A DNA stretch of 35,763 nt from Alphaproteobacteria bacterium (GTDB lineage: Bacteria > Pseudomonadota > Alphaproteobacteria > Reyranellales > Reyranellaceae): positions 1-35,763 of the forward strand of contig JAFKFK010000049.1 in assembly GCA_017307275.1 (NCBI GenBank), given 5' to 3'. Position numbers and translations under genes: made by a program. Position 1 is the first letter of the stretch. Each line of letters opens with the position of its first letter. A model generated the notes under the pieces. It did not search any database. It had not been told where the DNA came from and saw only the letters and a list, made by a program, of their open reading frames with translations. Shown here one piece after another: positions 26,584 through 35,763 of this stretch.

Positions 26584-27560
26584 CGGGAAACTCCATGGGT
26601 AGGAAGGGTAGTGGGGCGTGCCGCGGTGCGGGCCGGCAGCTCGCGCTCGCCGCGCCAGATGCCGGTCATCAGACGCCGGCCGGGAAAGTGGATCGGTTCC
26701 AGCGGATTGAGGCCGGCACTGCGTAGCCAGCCCTGCACCTGATTATCGGCAAAACCGAGATGGACATGCGCGTGCTCGCGCTTCAGCTCGACGAGGTCGT
26801 GCGGCGAGAAGTCGACCACCAGCACCGTGCCGCCCGGACGCACGACGCGCGCGGCCTCGGAGAGGGCAGCGGCTGGATCGTCGGCGTAGTGCAGCACGTG
26901 ATGGATGGTCACGACATCGAAGCTGTCGGCCTCGAAGGGCAGGGCGTACATGTCGCCCTGGCGGATATCGACATTGTCGATGCCGGCACGCGCGAGATTG
27001 GCGCGGGCCAGTGCCAGCATCTCGCGCGACTGGTCGACGCCAATGGCCTGTTCGACCTTGGGGGCTAGCACTTCGAGCAATCGGCCGGTGCCGGTGCCGA
27101 TGTCGAGCAGGCGGCGGGCGCTGAGCGGCAGGTGATGGGCGAGGGCCCTCTCGATCTCGCGGTCGGCGACATGCAGGGCACGCAGTTCGTCCCAGCGTTG
27201 GGCGTTGTCGCGGAAGAAGCGTACGGCGGCGGTCTGGCGGCGCTGCTGCAGGGCATCGAGCCGGGCGCGGTCGGCCGCGATCCGGGGGTGCTTGGGATCG
27301 AGGCGGCGGACGAACTCATGGACCAGGGCGGCGTCCTCGCCACTCGGCGCCAGCCGGAAACGCGTGAACTGGGCCTCCCGGAAGCGCTCCAGCAGGCCCG
27401 CTTCGACCAGGAGCTTCAGGTGGCGCGAGACGCGCGGCTGGCTCTGCCCCAGCACATGCACATAGTCGCTGACCGTCAGATCCTCGCGGGCTGCCAGCGC
27501 CAGAATGCGCAGCCGCGTGTCTTCGGCGGCCGCGCGCAGCAGGGAAAGCAGATGATCCAT
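26580..27560 (-). CDS. ArsR-type regulator fused to a SAM-dependent methyltransferase (SahR-like)
   Basis: This 326-residue two-domain protein has an ArsR winged helix at residues 1-90 (SQPRVSRHLKLLVEAGLLERF is the recognition helix region). The second half is a class I methyltransferase with LLDIGTGTGRLLE as motif I, a QGDMYALPF motif and VLHYADDP. ArsR regulators of this architecture, such as the SahR group, are known to control methionine and S-adenosylhomocysteine genes in proteobacteria, using the methyltransferase-like domain to sense the ligand. It leads the metF-metH operon with overlapping codons, which supports that role. An AT-rich palindrome just upstream is a likely autoregulatory operator. 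An ordinary methyltransferase role is not excluded. Confidence 0.85.
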   Translation of the reverse strand: MDHLLSLLRAAAEDTRLRILALAAREDLTVSDYVHVLGQSQPRVSRHLKLLVEAGLLERFREAQFTRFRLAPSGEDAALVHEFVRRLDPKHPRIAADRARLDALQQRRQTAAVRFFRDNAQRWDELRALHVADREIERALAHHLPLSARRLLDIGTGTGRLLEVLAPKVEQAIGVDQSREMLALARANLARAGIDNVDIRQGDMYALPFEADSFDVVTIHHVLHYADDPAAALSEAARVVRPGGTVLVVDFSPHDLVELKREHAHVHLGFADNQVQGWLRSAGLNPLEPIHFPGRRLMTGIWRGERELPARTAARPTTLPTHGVSR

Positions 27561-27570
27561 AGGGTGAAGA

Positions 27571-27590
27571 ATATAAGCATATCTTTATGT
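27571..27590 (-). promoter_or_regulatory. Candidate ArsR/SahR operator upstream of the met operon
   Basis: ATATAAGCATATCTTTATGT is an imperfect 20-bp palindrome centred at 27580/27581: the inner 8-base arms agree at 6 of 8 positions, and the outer A/T pair also matches. It is strikingly AT-rich in a GC-rich setting and lies 11-30 bases before the regulator's ATG. That fits a dimeric ArsR-type operator and overlaps the likely -10 region. I saw no known SAM or SAH riboswitch in the same leader. Confidence 0.5.
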
Positions 27591-27735
27591 CTGCAACGTC
27601 AAAAAGTGTTGATCGCGACTGGGTGGAAAAGTGTGGCGCAGGCGTCACGATACAACTGTGTCTTTTGGGGGGCCTTCAAAGCGTAGCGGGCGTGTGCAAC
27701 ACTCCGCGCCAAAGCGGTTCCCTGTACCGCCTCCG

Positions 27736-27758
27736 CTCCAAGGGCCTGTGCCTTGGGG
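27736..27758 (+). other. Hairpin in the leader of mlaA
   Basis: CTCCAAGG (27736-27743) pairs with CCTTGGGG (27751-27758) over 8 bp, including one T-G pair, with a 7-base loop. It lies 53 bases before the chosen mlaA start. No T-run follows. It could be a leader structure or the end of an unrelated transcript; the function is unknown. Confidence 0.3.
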
Positions 27759-27810
27759 CTAACGGAATGAACTCTGGGTTGTGTGTATGATCGACGGTGT
27801 GAGGAGAGCC

Positions 27811-28596
27811 ATGGCCGCAAGCATCCGCCGATCGGTTGTTGCGCTTGCCCTGTGTGGTGGTCTCGTCGGGGGCTGCGCGAGCGGCGATACCGGTGCCGCC
27901 GAGGTCTGGGACCCGATCGAAACGCCCAACCGCTTTATCTTCTCGATCAATCGCGCCGTCGACATCATCGCGCTGCGGCCGCTCGCGGTTATGTATCGAG
28001 ATTTTGTGCCGGATCGCGCACAGACGTCTGTCCGCAACGCGCTCGACAATCTTGGCGAGCCGGTGACTGCCATCAACGAAGTCTTCCAGGGCGATCCGAG
28101 CCGTGCTGCCACGACCGTGGCGCGCTTCCTGGTGAACTCGACCATCGGTCTAGCCGGTCTGTTCGATGTCGCCACCAGCTTCGGGCTGGAGCGCACCAAG
28201 GAAGACGGCGGCAAGACGATCGGCATGTGGGCCGGCGTCGAACCGGAGAATGGCGGCTTCTATCTCATGTTGCCGCTCGTTGGTCCGTCCAACGCCCGCG
28301 ACAGTACGGGCATGATGATGGACTATCTCGTCGATCCGTTCCGCATCCTCACGTTCAACCTGGCCGGCAACAACTGGGATGCCTGGCAGGCCGCGCGCTA
28401 CGGCGCCAACGTGGTCGACTATCGCTCGCGTACGATCTTCGCGCTGGACGATCTCGAAAGGAACAGTGTCGACTACTATGCGGCACTTCGTTCGGCCTAC
28501 ACGCAGAATCGCGCGGATGCGATCCGCCAGAAGCGCGAGAAGACCGATACCAAGAGCGAGTTGGAGCGCCGCGAAAACCTCTCGTTGGTGAAGTAG
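27811..28596 (+). CDS. mlaA: MlaA (VacJ) family outer-membrane lipoprotein
   Basis: This 261-residue lipoprotein starts MAASIRRSVVALALCGGLVGGC, a lipoprotein signal with lipobox LVGGC. The body has the MlaA pattern WDPIETPNRFIFSINRAVD and VARFLVNSTIGLAGLFDVA. MlaA sits in the outer membrane and removes misplaced phospholipids from the outer leaflet, passing them to MlaC. I choose ATG 27811 because GAGGAGAG is just before it; an upstream ATG at 27787 would add a useless leader. A charged tail follows residue 225. The MlaC gene follows after 66 bases. Confidence 0.93.
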   Translation: MAASIRRSVVALALCGGLVGGCASGDTGAAEVWDPIETPNRFIFSINRAVDIIALRPLAVMYRDFVPDRAQTSVRNALDNLGEPVTAINEVFQGDPSRAATTVARFLVNSTIGLAGLFDVATSFGLERTKEDGGKTIGMWAGVEPENGGFYLMLPLVGPSNARDSTGMMMDYLVDPFRILTFNLAGNNWDAWQAARYGANVVDYRSRTIFALDDLERNSVDYYAALRSAYTQNRADAIRQKREKTDTKSELERRENLSLVK

Positions 28597-28662
28597 CGGG
28601 CGGCAGCGGCGCTGGTGCGTCGAAGCCGCGTCTGGGCTAAGACTTCTTCCCCTCATCCTGCC

Positions 28663-29262
28663 ATGGAGCGAACGGTGCCACTGCTCGCCTGTCGTCGTGT
28701 CGTCTTTCGCCTTGCCGCCGCTGCCGTTGTTTCGGGCGCGGCCTTGCCCGCCCTCGCTGCCGATCCTGCGCAACTGGTGCAGGGCACAGCCCAGCAAGTG
28801 ATCGACATCGTAAAGACCAAGACCGGTGCCGATCGGCAGGCGGCGATCCTGCAGGTGCTGCAGACCAAGTTCGATCTGCCGGCCATGGGTCGTTTTGCGC
28901 TCGGCACGCACTGGAACCAGGCCACCGAAGATCAGCGCACGCGCTTCCTCAAGGCCGTCGCCATCGCCGAAGCCCGCGCCTACAGCGAGCGGTTCGGCCA
29001 GTATGGCGGCCAGACCTTGACGGTCGGCAAGGTGACACCGCGCGCCAACGGCGTGACGATCGTCGACAGCCGGCTGAACCAGACCAGCGGTCAGCCGATC
29101 AAGCTCGAGTGGGAAGTCCGCAACGACCGGATCACCGACGTGAAGGTCGAGGGCGTCAGCATGGTCATGACTAGACGTTCGGATTTCAATTCCTACATCC
29201 AGAACCATGGCGGAAAAGTGGACGCCCTGGTCCAGGAGCTGGAAACCCGGGCCGCCCGCTGA
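28663..29262 (+). CDS. mlaC: MlaC family periplasmic phospholipid-binding protein
   Basis: This protein of about 199 residues has a Sec signal (RRVVFRLAAAAVVSGAALPALA, cleavage at ALA-ADP). The mature domain carries family blocks: FDLPAMGRFALGTHWNQATEDQRTRFLKA, SGQPIKLEWEVR and YIQNHGGKVDALVQEL. MlaC shuttles phospholipid across the periplasm between MlaA and the inner-membrane MlaFEDB transporter. The start could be ATG 28663 or GTG 28615; the former begins the signal peptide cleanly, but neither has a clear ribosome binding site. MlaA is directly upstream. No mlaD, mlaE or mlaF is in the window. Confidence 0.88.
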   Translation: MERTVPLLACRRVVFRLAAAAVVSGAALPALAADPAQLVQGTAQQVIDIVKTKTGADRQAAILQVLQTKFDLPAMGRFALGTHWNQATEDQRTRFLKAVAIAEARAYSERFGQYGGQTLTVGKVTPRANGVTIVDSRLNQTSGQPIKLEWEVRNDRITDVKVEGVSMVMTRRSDFNSYIQNHGGKVDALVQELETRAAR

Positions 29263-29393
29263 TTGCCGTGAGGCCAGGTCGGAGTTTAGGGCCGAATTTG
29301 CGTCTGTAGTGCGTTCGACGTAGTCTTCCCAAGGGAGGCGTAATCGATCGCTTTGCAGGCCATCGGGATGGTCGCGAAGCGAAGGAGAGCGCC

Positions 29394-30215
29394 ATGGACA
29401 GCGCAGTTGCCAAGAATGCGGCCACCAATTCGGCCGAGTTGAGGACCGTCGATCCGGTCTGGGATCGGATTCGCGAGGCGGCCCTCGCGGCTGCGGCCGC
29501 CGAGCCGGTCCTGGCCGGTACCCTTCATGCCACGATCCTGAGCCAGCCCAGGTTCGAGAATGCGCTGAGCTATCATCTGGCCCGGCTCACGGGCACGACC
29601 GAGGTGCCGGCGGCGTTGATCCGTCAGACCTTCGACGAGGCACTGGCCTCGGACCAGAGCATCGGACTTTCGGCGCGTGCCGACATCGTGGCCGTTGCCG
29701 AGCGCGATCCGGCGTGCACGTCTCATCTCGACCCGCTGCTCTGGTTCAAGGGCTATCATGCTCTGCAGACCTACCGCGTTGCTCATTGGCTCTGGGGGCA
29801 GGGCCGGCGGGCGCTCGCCCACTATCTGCAGAGCCGCGCGAGCGCACTCTTCGGGCTCGACATCCATCCCGGCGCCGTGATTGGCAAGAGCATTTTCATC
29901 GACCATGGCACTGGCGTGGTGATCGGTGAAACGGCTGTCGTCGAGGACGGCGTTTCCATGCTGCATGGCGTGACCCTGGGCGGCACGGGCAAGGAGCGCG
30001 GCGACCGCCATCCCAAGGTGCGCCGCGGTGTGCTGTTGGGCGCCGGCGCCAAGGTGCTGGGCAATATCGAGATCGGGGCCTGCGCGAAGATTGCCGCCGG
30101 CAGCGTCGTGCTCGATCCTGTGCCGGCTGGCTGCACGGCCGCCGGCGTGCCCGCGCGCATCATCGGTTGCGTCGACGTGCCGGAGCCGGCGCTGGAGATG
30201 GATCAGCGGATCTGA
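29394..30215 (+). CDS. cysE: Serine O-acetyltransferase
   Basis: This 273-residue protein makes O-acetylserine from serine and acetyl-CoA, the first step of cysteine synthesis. An N-terminal helical domain is followed by a left-handed beta helix of hexapeptide repeats. The catalytic region is DIHPGAVIGKSIFIDHGTGVVIGET, and the HGVTLGGTGKERGDRHPK loop is intact. Length equals the usual CysE. It starts at ATG 29394 after GAAGGAGAG. It fits the sulfur amino-acid theme of the met operon, but is transcribed the other way and separated by the mla genes. Confidence 0.95.
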   Translation: MDSAVAKNAATNSAELRTVDPVWDRIREAALAAAAAEPVLAGTLHATILSQPRFENALSYHLARLTGTTEVPAALIRQTFDEALASDQSIGLSARADIVAVAERDPACTSHLDPLLWFKGYHALQTYRVAHWLWGQGRRALAHYLQSRASALFGLDIHPGAVIGKSIFIDHGTGVVIGETAVVEDGVSMLHGVTLGGTGKERGDRHPKVRRGVLLGAGAKVLGNIEIGACAKIAAGSVVLDPVPAGCTAAGVPARIIGCVDVPEPALEMDQRI

Positions 30216-30234
30216 TCCGGCGTTGGGGGACAAG

Positions 30235-31055
30235 GTGGCGAACAGCTTCGCGGGCCTCGCGCTTCACCTCTGGACAGTCGACACCACGCCATTCGACGCG
30301 GCTCTCAAGGCTGCCAAGGTGGCGGGCTTCGATGCCGTCGAACTGCGGCGGGTCGACTTCAAACGCTGCCACGAGCGCGGCCAATCGAACGATTCCGTCC
30401 TCGGCCTGGTGCGGGACAGCGGCCTGAAAGTCAGTGCTGTCGGTGCGGAGTATGGCTGGACTTTCTCGGCCCCGGACGATCGCGAACGCCTGTTCGCGTC
30501 ATTGGAGGAGGCCTGCAGCAACGCCGTCGCCCTTGGCTGTACGACCGTGATGAGCGGCATTGGCCCTGGGGCTGCGCCGTTCGACGAAGGCGTGGCGAAT
30601 GTCCGGCGCGCCGGCGAGATCGTCGCGCGCCACGGCCTCCGGCTGGCGCTCGAATATCAGTTCCAGCATCCGATTGTGCGCAACCTCGACATCCTGCGCG
30701 ACCTCATCGCCCGCGCCGGCCAGTCGAGCGTGGGGTTGCTGCTCGATGCCTATCACCTGCAACGTGGCGGTCGGCCTGGACGGGGCTTCGACGAGGTGCC
30801 GGGTTCGGAGATCTTCTACGTGCAGTTCAGCGACGTTCCCGACGCGCCGCCCAACGGCGTGCCGCCGACCGATCGATTGCCGCCCGGTAAAGGTATCGTG
30901 CGCTGGAGTGACCTCTTCCAGTCGCTCGCCGCTAAAGGCTACGACGGCTATCTAAGCTACGAAGCGCCCAATCCTGCACATTGGGCGCGCGATGCAGCCG
31001 ACGTCGCGGGCGAGGGCGTCGAGGCCACTCGCCATGCTCTTGGGAGAGCCTTCGT

Positions 31056-31059
<4 letters not shown>
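30235..31059 (+). CDS. Sugar phosphate isomerase/epimerase-like TIM barrel protein
   Basis: This protein of about 274 residues is of the xylose-isomerase-like (AP endonuclease 2) TIM-barrel superfamily. GLALHLWTVDTTPFDAALKAAKVAGFDAVELR is the usual first strand and helix. LALEYQFQHP, GLLLDAYHLQRGG and YVQFSDVPD carry the metal-ligand Glu, Asp, His and Asp positions. GYDGYLSYEA is the last strand. Members include hydroxypyruvate isomerase and inositol enzymes; specificity is unknown. I use GTG 30235 (GGGGGA just before) rather than the longer frame that overlaps cysE. Its TAG shares CTAG with the ettA stop. Confidence 0.8.
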
Positions 31060-32732
<1,673 letters not shown>

Positions 32733-32832
32733 TGGAAGCGCTCCTGGTGGGCGGACGGTGGCGGACAGGGAAGGCGAGCCTTGTAGCGGCCCGGCAGTTT
32801 CTGTTCAATGACAGTGGGGGAAACGCGCACGC

Positions 32833-35763
32833 ATGCTGGCAGAACCCACTGTTCTGGCCCTGTCCTTGGCCTATCTCGGCCTGCTGTTCGCCGTGGCCTA
32901 TTTCGGTGACCGGTACGCGCGCGACTGGTCGGCAAGCTCGGTGGCGCCCGCGGTCTATGGCCTGTCGCTGGCGATCTACTGCACCTCCTGGACCTTTTAC
33001 GGCGCGGTCGGCCGGGCGGCGACCTCGGGCATCGACTTCATCCTGATCTATACCGGCCCGGCCCTGGTGGTGACCCTGGGTTATCCGCTGGTCGCCAAGA
33101 TGGTGCGGGCGGCCAAGCAGCACAATGTGACCTCGATTGCCGACTTCCTGGCCTCGCGCTACGGCAAGAGCCGGGCCGTCGGTGTTACCGCCACGCTGTT
33201 CGCCACGATAGGCGTGCTGCCCTACATCGCACTCCAGCTCCAGGCGGTGTCGTCCTCCTTCCGTACCATCGCCGCCCCGGCATCTTCGGGCGGCGGCCAT
33301 ACCGGCGTCGTCCACGCGGACACGTCGTTGATCGTGGCGGCGCTGATGGCGCTGTTCACCATCCTGTTCGGCGTGCGCAACGTCCAGGCCTCCGAACAGC
33401 ACCGCGGCATGATGGTGGCGATCGCGTTCGAATCGGTGGTGAAGCTGCTGGCACTGCTGACGGTCGGGCCATTCGTGCTGTGGTTCTTGTTCGACGGTGC
33501 GGCCGACATGATGAGCCGCCTTGCCGAACAACCGGCGCTGGCGGAACGGGTTACGCGCGAAGGCTCGCCGCTCACCTGGATCGTGACCTCGATCCTGTCC
33601 GGCATGGCCTTCCTCTGCCTGCCGCGTCAGTTCCATGTTGCCGTGGTTGAGCACGGACATCCGGCGAGCCTGCGCACGGCTCGCTGGTTGTTTCCGGCCT
33701 ATCTCATCCTGATCAATCTCTTCGTCGTGCCGATCGCCGCGGGCGGCTTGCTGCTGCTCGGGCCGCAGGTCAGTCCCGATCTCTACGTGCTGCAGCTTCC
33801 GCTTGTTCATGGCGAGAGCTGGCTCTCGGCCTTCGTCTTCATCGGCGGCCTGTCGGCGGCGACATCGATGGTCATCGTGGCCTGCATGGCGCTCTCCGGC
33901 ATGATCGGCAACGAACTGGTCATGCCCTATCTCCTGAGACGGCGGGCCGGCGAGGCGCGGGAGATGGGGCCGCTCGTCGTCTTCGTGCGTCGCGCCGCGG
34001 TCGTGCTGATCCTGATGGCGGCGTATGCCTACGAGCGCATCATTTCGGGCTACCTGCCGCTTGCTTCGATCGGGCTCATTTCTTTTTGCGCCGTCGCCAA
34101 CTTCGCGCCCGGGCTGATCCTGGGTCTCTACTGGCGGCGTGCCCATCGCTTTGGCGTGGTCGCAGGCCTGGTTGGAGGCTTTGTCGTCTGGCTCTATGCG
34201 CTGCTGCTGCCGACGCTCAAGCAAGAGACGGGCAGCGGTCTCGAAGTGCCGCTCAAGGCCTATCTGCCTCCCTTCCTCGCCGAACTCGACCCGGTGAGCC
34301 AGGGATTCATCGTCGGCATCCTGGTCAACACGGCCTTGTTGATCGCGGTGTCGCTGCTGGCCAGGCCTATTGCGCGTGACCGCGTGCAGGCCGACGCTTT
34401 CGTCCTGGGAGCGGACATCGCAGGCGAACCCGAATTGCCGGCGCGGCAGACGCCAGCCGATGCGGCGCGCATCGAGGAACTGCGCCAGCTTCTCGCGCGG
34501 TTCGTCGGCGTCGAGCGGGCCGCCCGGGCGCTCGCCGGCGAACAGCTTTCGATCGAAGGGGCGCTGACAAGAACGGAGCGCGTGTTGTCGGGGACGTTGG
34601 GCGCGGCGTCGGCGCGCGTCATCGTTGCGGCGGTCAGCCGGCGTGGACGGCTATTGCCGCGCAGCGCCCGCGCCATCATCGACGAGGCGTCGGAGGCGAT
34701 CCGCTATAACTACGAAATCCTGCGCAATACGCTCGACCATGTCGGCATGGGTATTGCCGCCTTCGATCGCGAAGGCCGGCTCGAAATCTACAATGACCGC
34801 TTCACCGCACTGCTGTCGCTCGACGACGATGCCGTCGCCGTCGGCGCGGCGCCACGCGAGTTCGGCGCCACTGCCGAGGTCGTAGCGTTGCTGCGCCGAC
34901 CTGGAGCGCCGCAGACGCATGAGATCGCCACCCGCGAGGGCCGCGTGATCGAACTGCGGCTCGATCCGCTGCCCGGTGATGGTTTCGTCGCGACCTGCAA
35001 CGACGTGACGGCGCGTGTACGGACGGCAGAGGCGCTGCGCGACAGCGACCGCCAGCTTCGCCAATCGAAGGAAACGCTCGAGCAGCGTGTCGTCGAGCGC
35101 ACGGCCGAATTGGAGTCGAGCCGCGCCGAAGCGGAGGCCGCCAATCTCGGCAAGACGCGCTTCATCGCCGCCGCCAGCCACGATCTCCTCCAGCCACTGC
35201 ATGCCGCGCGGCTGTTCACGGCCGCCCTGATCGATCGTGCCCCGGAGAACGACCTCAGCGGCAAGATCGATGCGAGCCTGGGCGCCGTCGAGTCGCTTCT
35301 CGATGCACTCCTCGACATCTCCAAGCTCGATGCCGGCGCCTTCAAGCCGGAAAAACGCGCCTTCGCTCTGCAGCCGCTGTTCGAATCGCTCGCAACTGCC
35401 TTTGCGCCGTTGGCCGCCCGTCACGGTGTCGAACTGGTGGTGGTGCCAACTCGCGCCTTCGTCGACACCGATCCGGCTTTTCTGCGCCGCATCCTGCAGA
35501 ACTTTCTGTCCAACGCGCTGCGCTACGGTCAGGTCGAAGGCCGCGCGGCGCGCGTCCTGCTGGGCTGCCGTCGCGCCGGCGAGGAACTGCGCATCGAAGT
35601 GCGCGACAACGGGGCGGGCATCGATCCCGATAAGCAGACGATCATCTTCGACGAATTCGTGCGTCTGCATCCCGAGGACGACAGGCCGCGTGAGGAGCGG
35701 GGGCTGGGGTTGGGGCTTGCCATCGTCGACCGCATTGCCCGAATGCTGGACTTGCCCGTTGGC
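32833..35763 (+). CDS. Sodium/solute symporter-histidine kinase fusion (3' end outside window)
   Basis: The frame is open for 977 codons to the window end, so the gene is truncated on the right. Residues 1 to about 515 are a multi-helix membrane domain of the sodium:solute symporter type (SLAIYCTSWTFYGAVG, NVTSIADFLASRYGK, LCLPRQFHV). About 630-735 is a PAS domain (YNYEILRNTLDHVGMGIAAFDREGRL). Then a coiled coil with ERTAELESSRAEAEAAN leads to HisKA with H783 in AASHDLLQPLHAARLF, and HATPase with NFLSNALRYG, DNGAGID and GLGLGLAIVDR. Family members usually end in a receiver domain, which would lie beyond the window. It may couple uptake or sensing of a carboxylate or amino acid to gene control. 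It diverges from ettA across 100 bases. Confidence 0.9.
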   Translation, partial: MLAEPTVLALSLAYLGLLFAVAYFGDRYARDWSASSVAPAVYGLSLAIYCTSWTFYGAVGRAATSGIDFILIYTGPALVVTLGYPLVAKMVRAAKQHNVTSIADFLASRYGKSRAVGVTATLFATIGVLPYIALQLQAVSSSFRTIAAPASSGGGHTGVVHADTSLIVAALMALFTILFGVRNVQASEQHRGMMVAIAFESVVKLLALLTVGPFVLWFLFDGAADMMSRLAEQPALAERVTREGSPLTWIVTSILSGMAFLCLPRQFHVAVVEHGHPASLRTARWLFPAYLILINLFVVPIAAGGLLLLGPQVSPDLYVLQLPLVHGESWLSAFVFIGGLSAATSMVIVACMALSGMIGNELVMPYLLRRRAGEAREMGPLVVFVRRAAVVLILMAAYAYERIISGYLPLASIGLISFCAVANFAPGLILGLYWRRAHRFGVVAGLVGGFVVWLYALLLPTLKQETGSGLEVPLKAYLPPFLAELDPVSQGFIVGILVNTALLIAVSLLARPIARDRVQADAFVLGADIAGEPELPARQTPADAARIEELRQLLARFVGVERAARALAGEQLSIEGALTRTERVLSGTLGAASARVIVAAVSRRGRLLPRSARAIIDEASEAIRYNYEILRNTLDHVGMGIAAFDREGRLEIYNDRFTALLSLDDDAVAVGAAPREFGATAEVVALLRRPGAPQTHEIATREGRVIELRLDPLPGDGFVATCNDVTARVRTAEALRDSDRQLRQSKETLEQRVVERTAELESSRAEAEAANLGKTRFIAAASHDLLQPLHAARLFTAALIDRAPENDLSGKIDASLGAVESLLDALLDISKLDAGAFKPEKRAFALQPLFESLATAFAPLAARHGVELVVVPTRAFVDTDPAFLRRILQNFLSNALRYGQVEGRAARVLLGCRRAGEELRIEVRDNGAGIDPDKQTIIFDEFVRLHPEDDRPREERGLGLGLAIVDRIARMLDLPVG

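Noticed and set aside
27561..27810. SAM or SAH riboswitch in the leader of the met operon
   Set aside because: I looked for the conserved cores of SAM-II and SAH types and saw none; a protein operator is a better fit.

Overview
The window is about 35.8 kb of GC-rich, densely coding bacterial chromosome. It reads as an alphaproteobacterium, possibly Rhodospirillales- or Reyranella-like; that placement is inferred from gene style only. Supporting signs are a methionine synthase split into two genes behind an ArsR-methyltransferase regulator and metF, a DUF992 protein, feruloyl-CoA-synthase-like and paired acyl-CoA dehydrogenase genes, and a symporter-histidine kinase fusion. I saw no tRNA or rRNA gene, IS element, prophage or CRISPR array.

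Region 1 (1-4304): the start of an acyl-CoA dehydrogenase points left. Diverging from it is a two-gene thiol/selenol module: a thioredoxin-fold protein (370-1821) and a UGSC-family selenoprotein (1835-2347). A standard gene call would end the second gene at the TGA at 2105. The same frame continues through the family signature Sec-Gly-Ser-Cys to TAA at 2345, and a bacterial SECIS-like hairpin directly follows the UGA. A feruloyl-CoA-synthase-like ligase follows, its ribosome binding site lying in a perfect 12-bp inverted repeat.

Region 2 (4320-17505) is acyl-CoA and carbonyl catabolism. It holds an acetoacetate-decarboxylase-fold protein lacking the catalytic lysine, coupled to a luciferase-like monooxygenase; an SDR overlapping a D-threonine-aldolase-type PLP enzyme; an MFS transporter coupled to a CaiB/BaiF CoA-transferase; a second CoA-transferase; an FkbM methyltransferase; three acyl-CoA dehydrogenases (two tandem paralogues plus one small-subunit type); and an AEC transporter.

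Region 3 (17524-21913) is envelope and signalling: a DUF992 exported protein, a MipA/OmpV outer-membrane barrel diverging from an OmpR-type two-component system, and a TSUP permease.

Region 4 (21939-30215) is mostly sulfur amino-acid and one-carbon metabolism. A four-gene leftward operon with overlapping stops and starts encodes an ArsR-methyltransferase regulator, MetF, and MetH in two parts. Then come MlaA and MlaC (outer-membrane lipid asymmetry) and CysE.

Region 5 (30235-35763): a sugar-isomerase-like TIM barrel, the ABC-F factor EttA with an in-frame amber codon at position 17, and a large sodium/solute-symporter-histidine kinase that runs off the window.

The points most worth a second look are the recoded UGA selenoprotein with its two-tier hairpin, the amber codon in ettA, and the operator- or hairpin-like inverted repeats at several gene starts.
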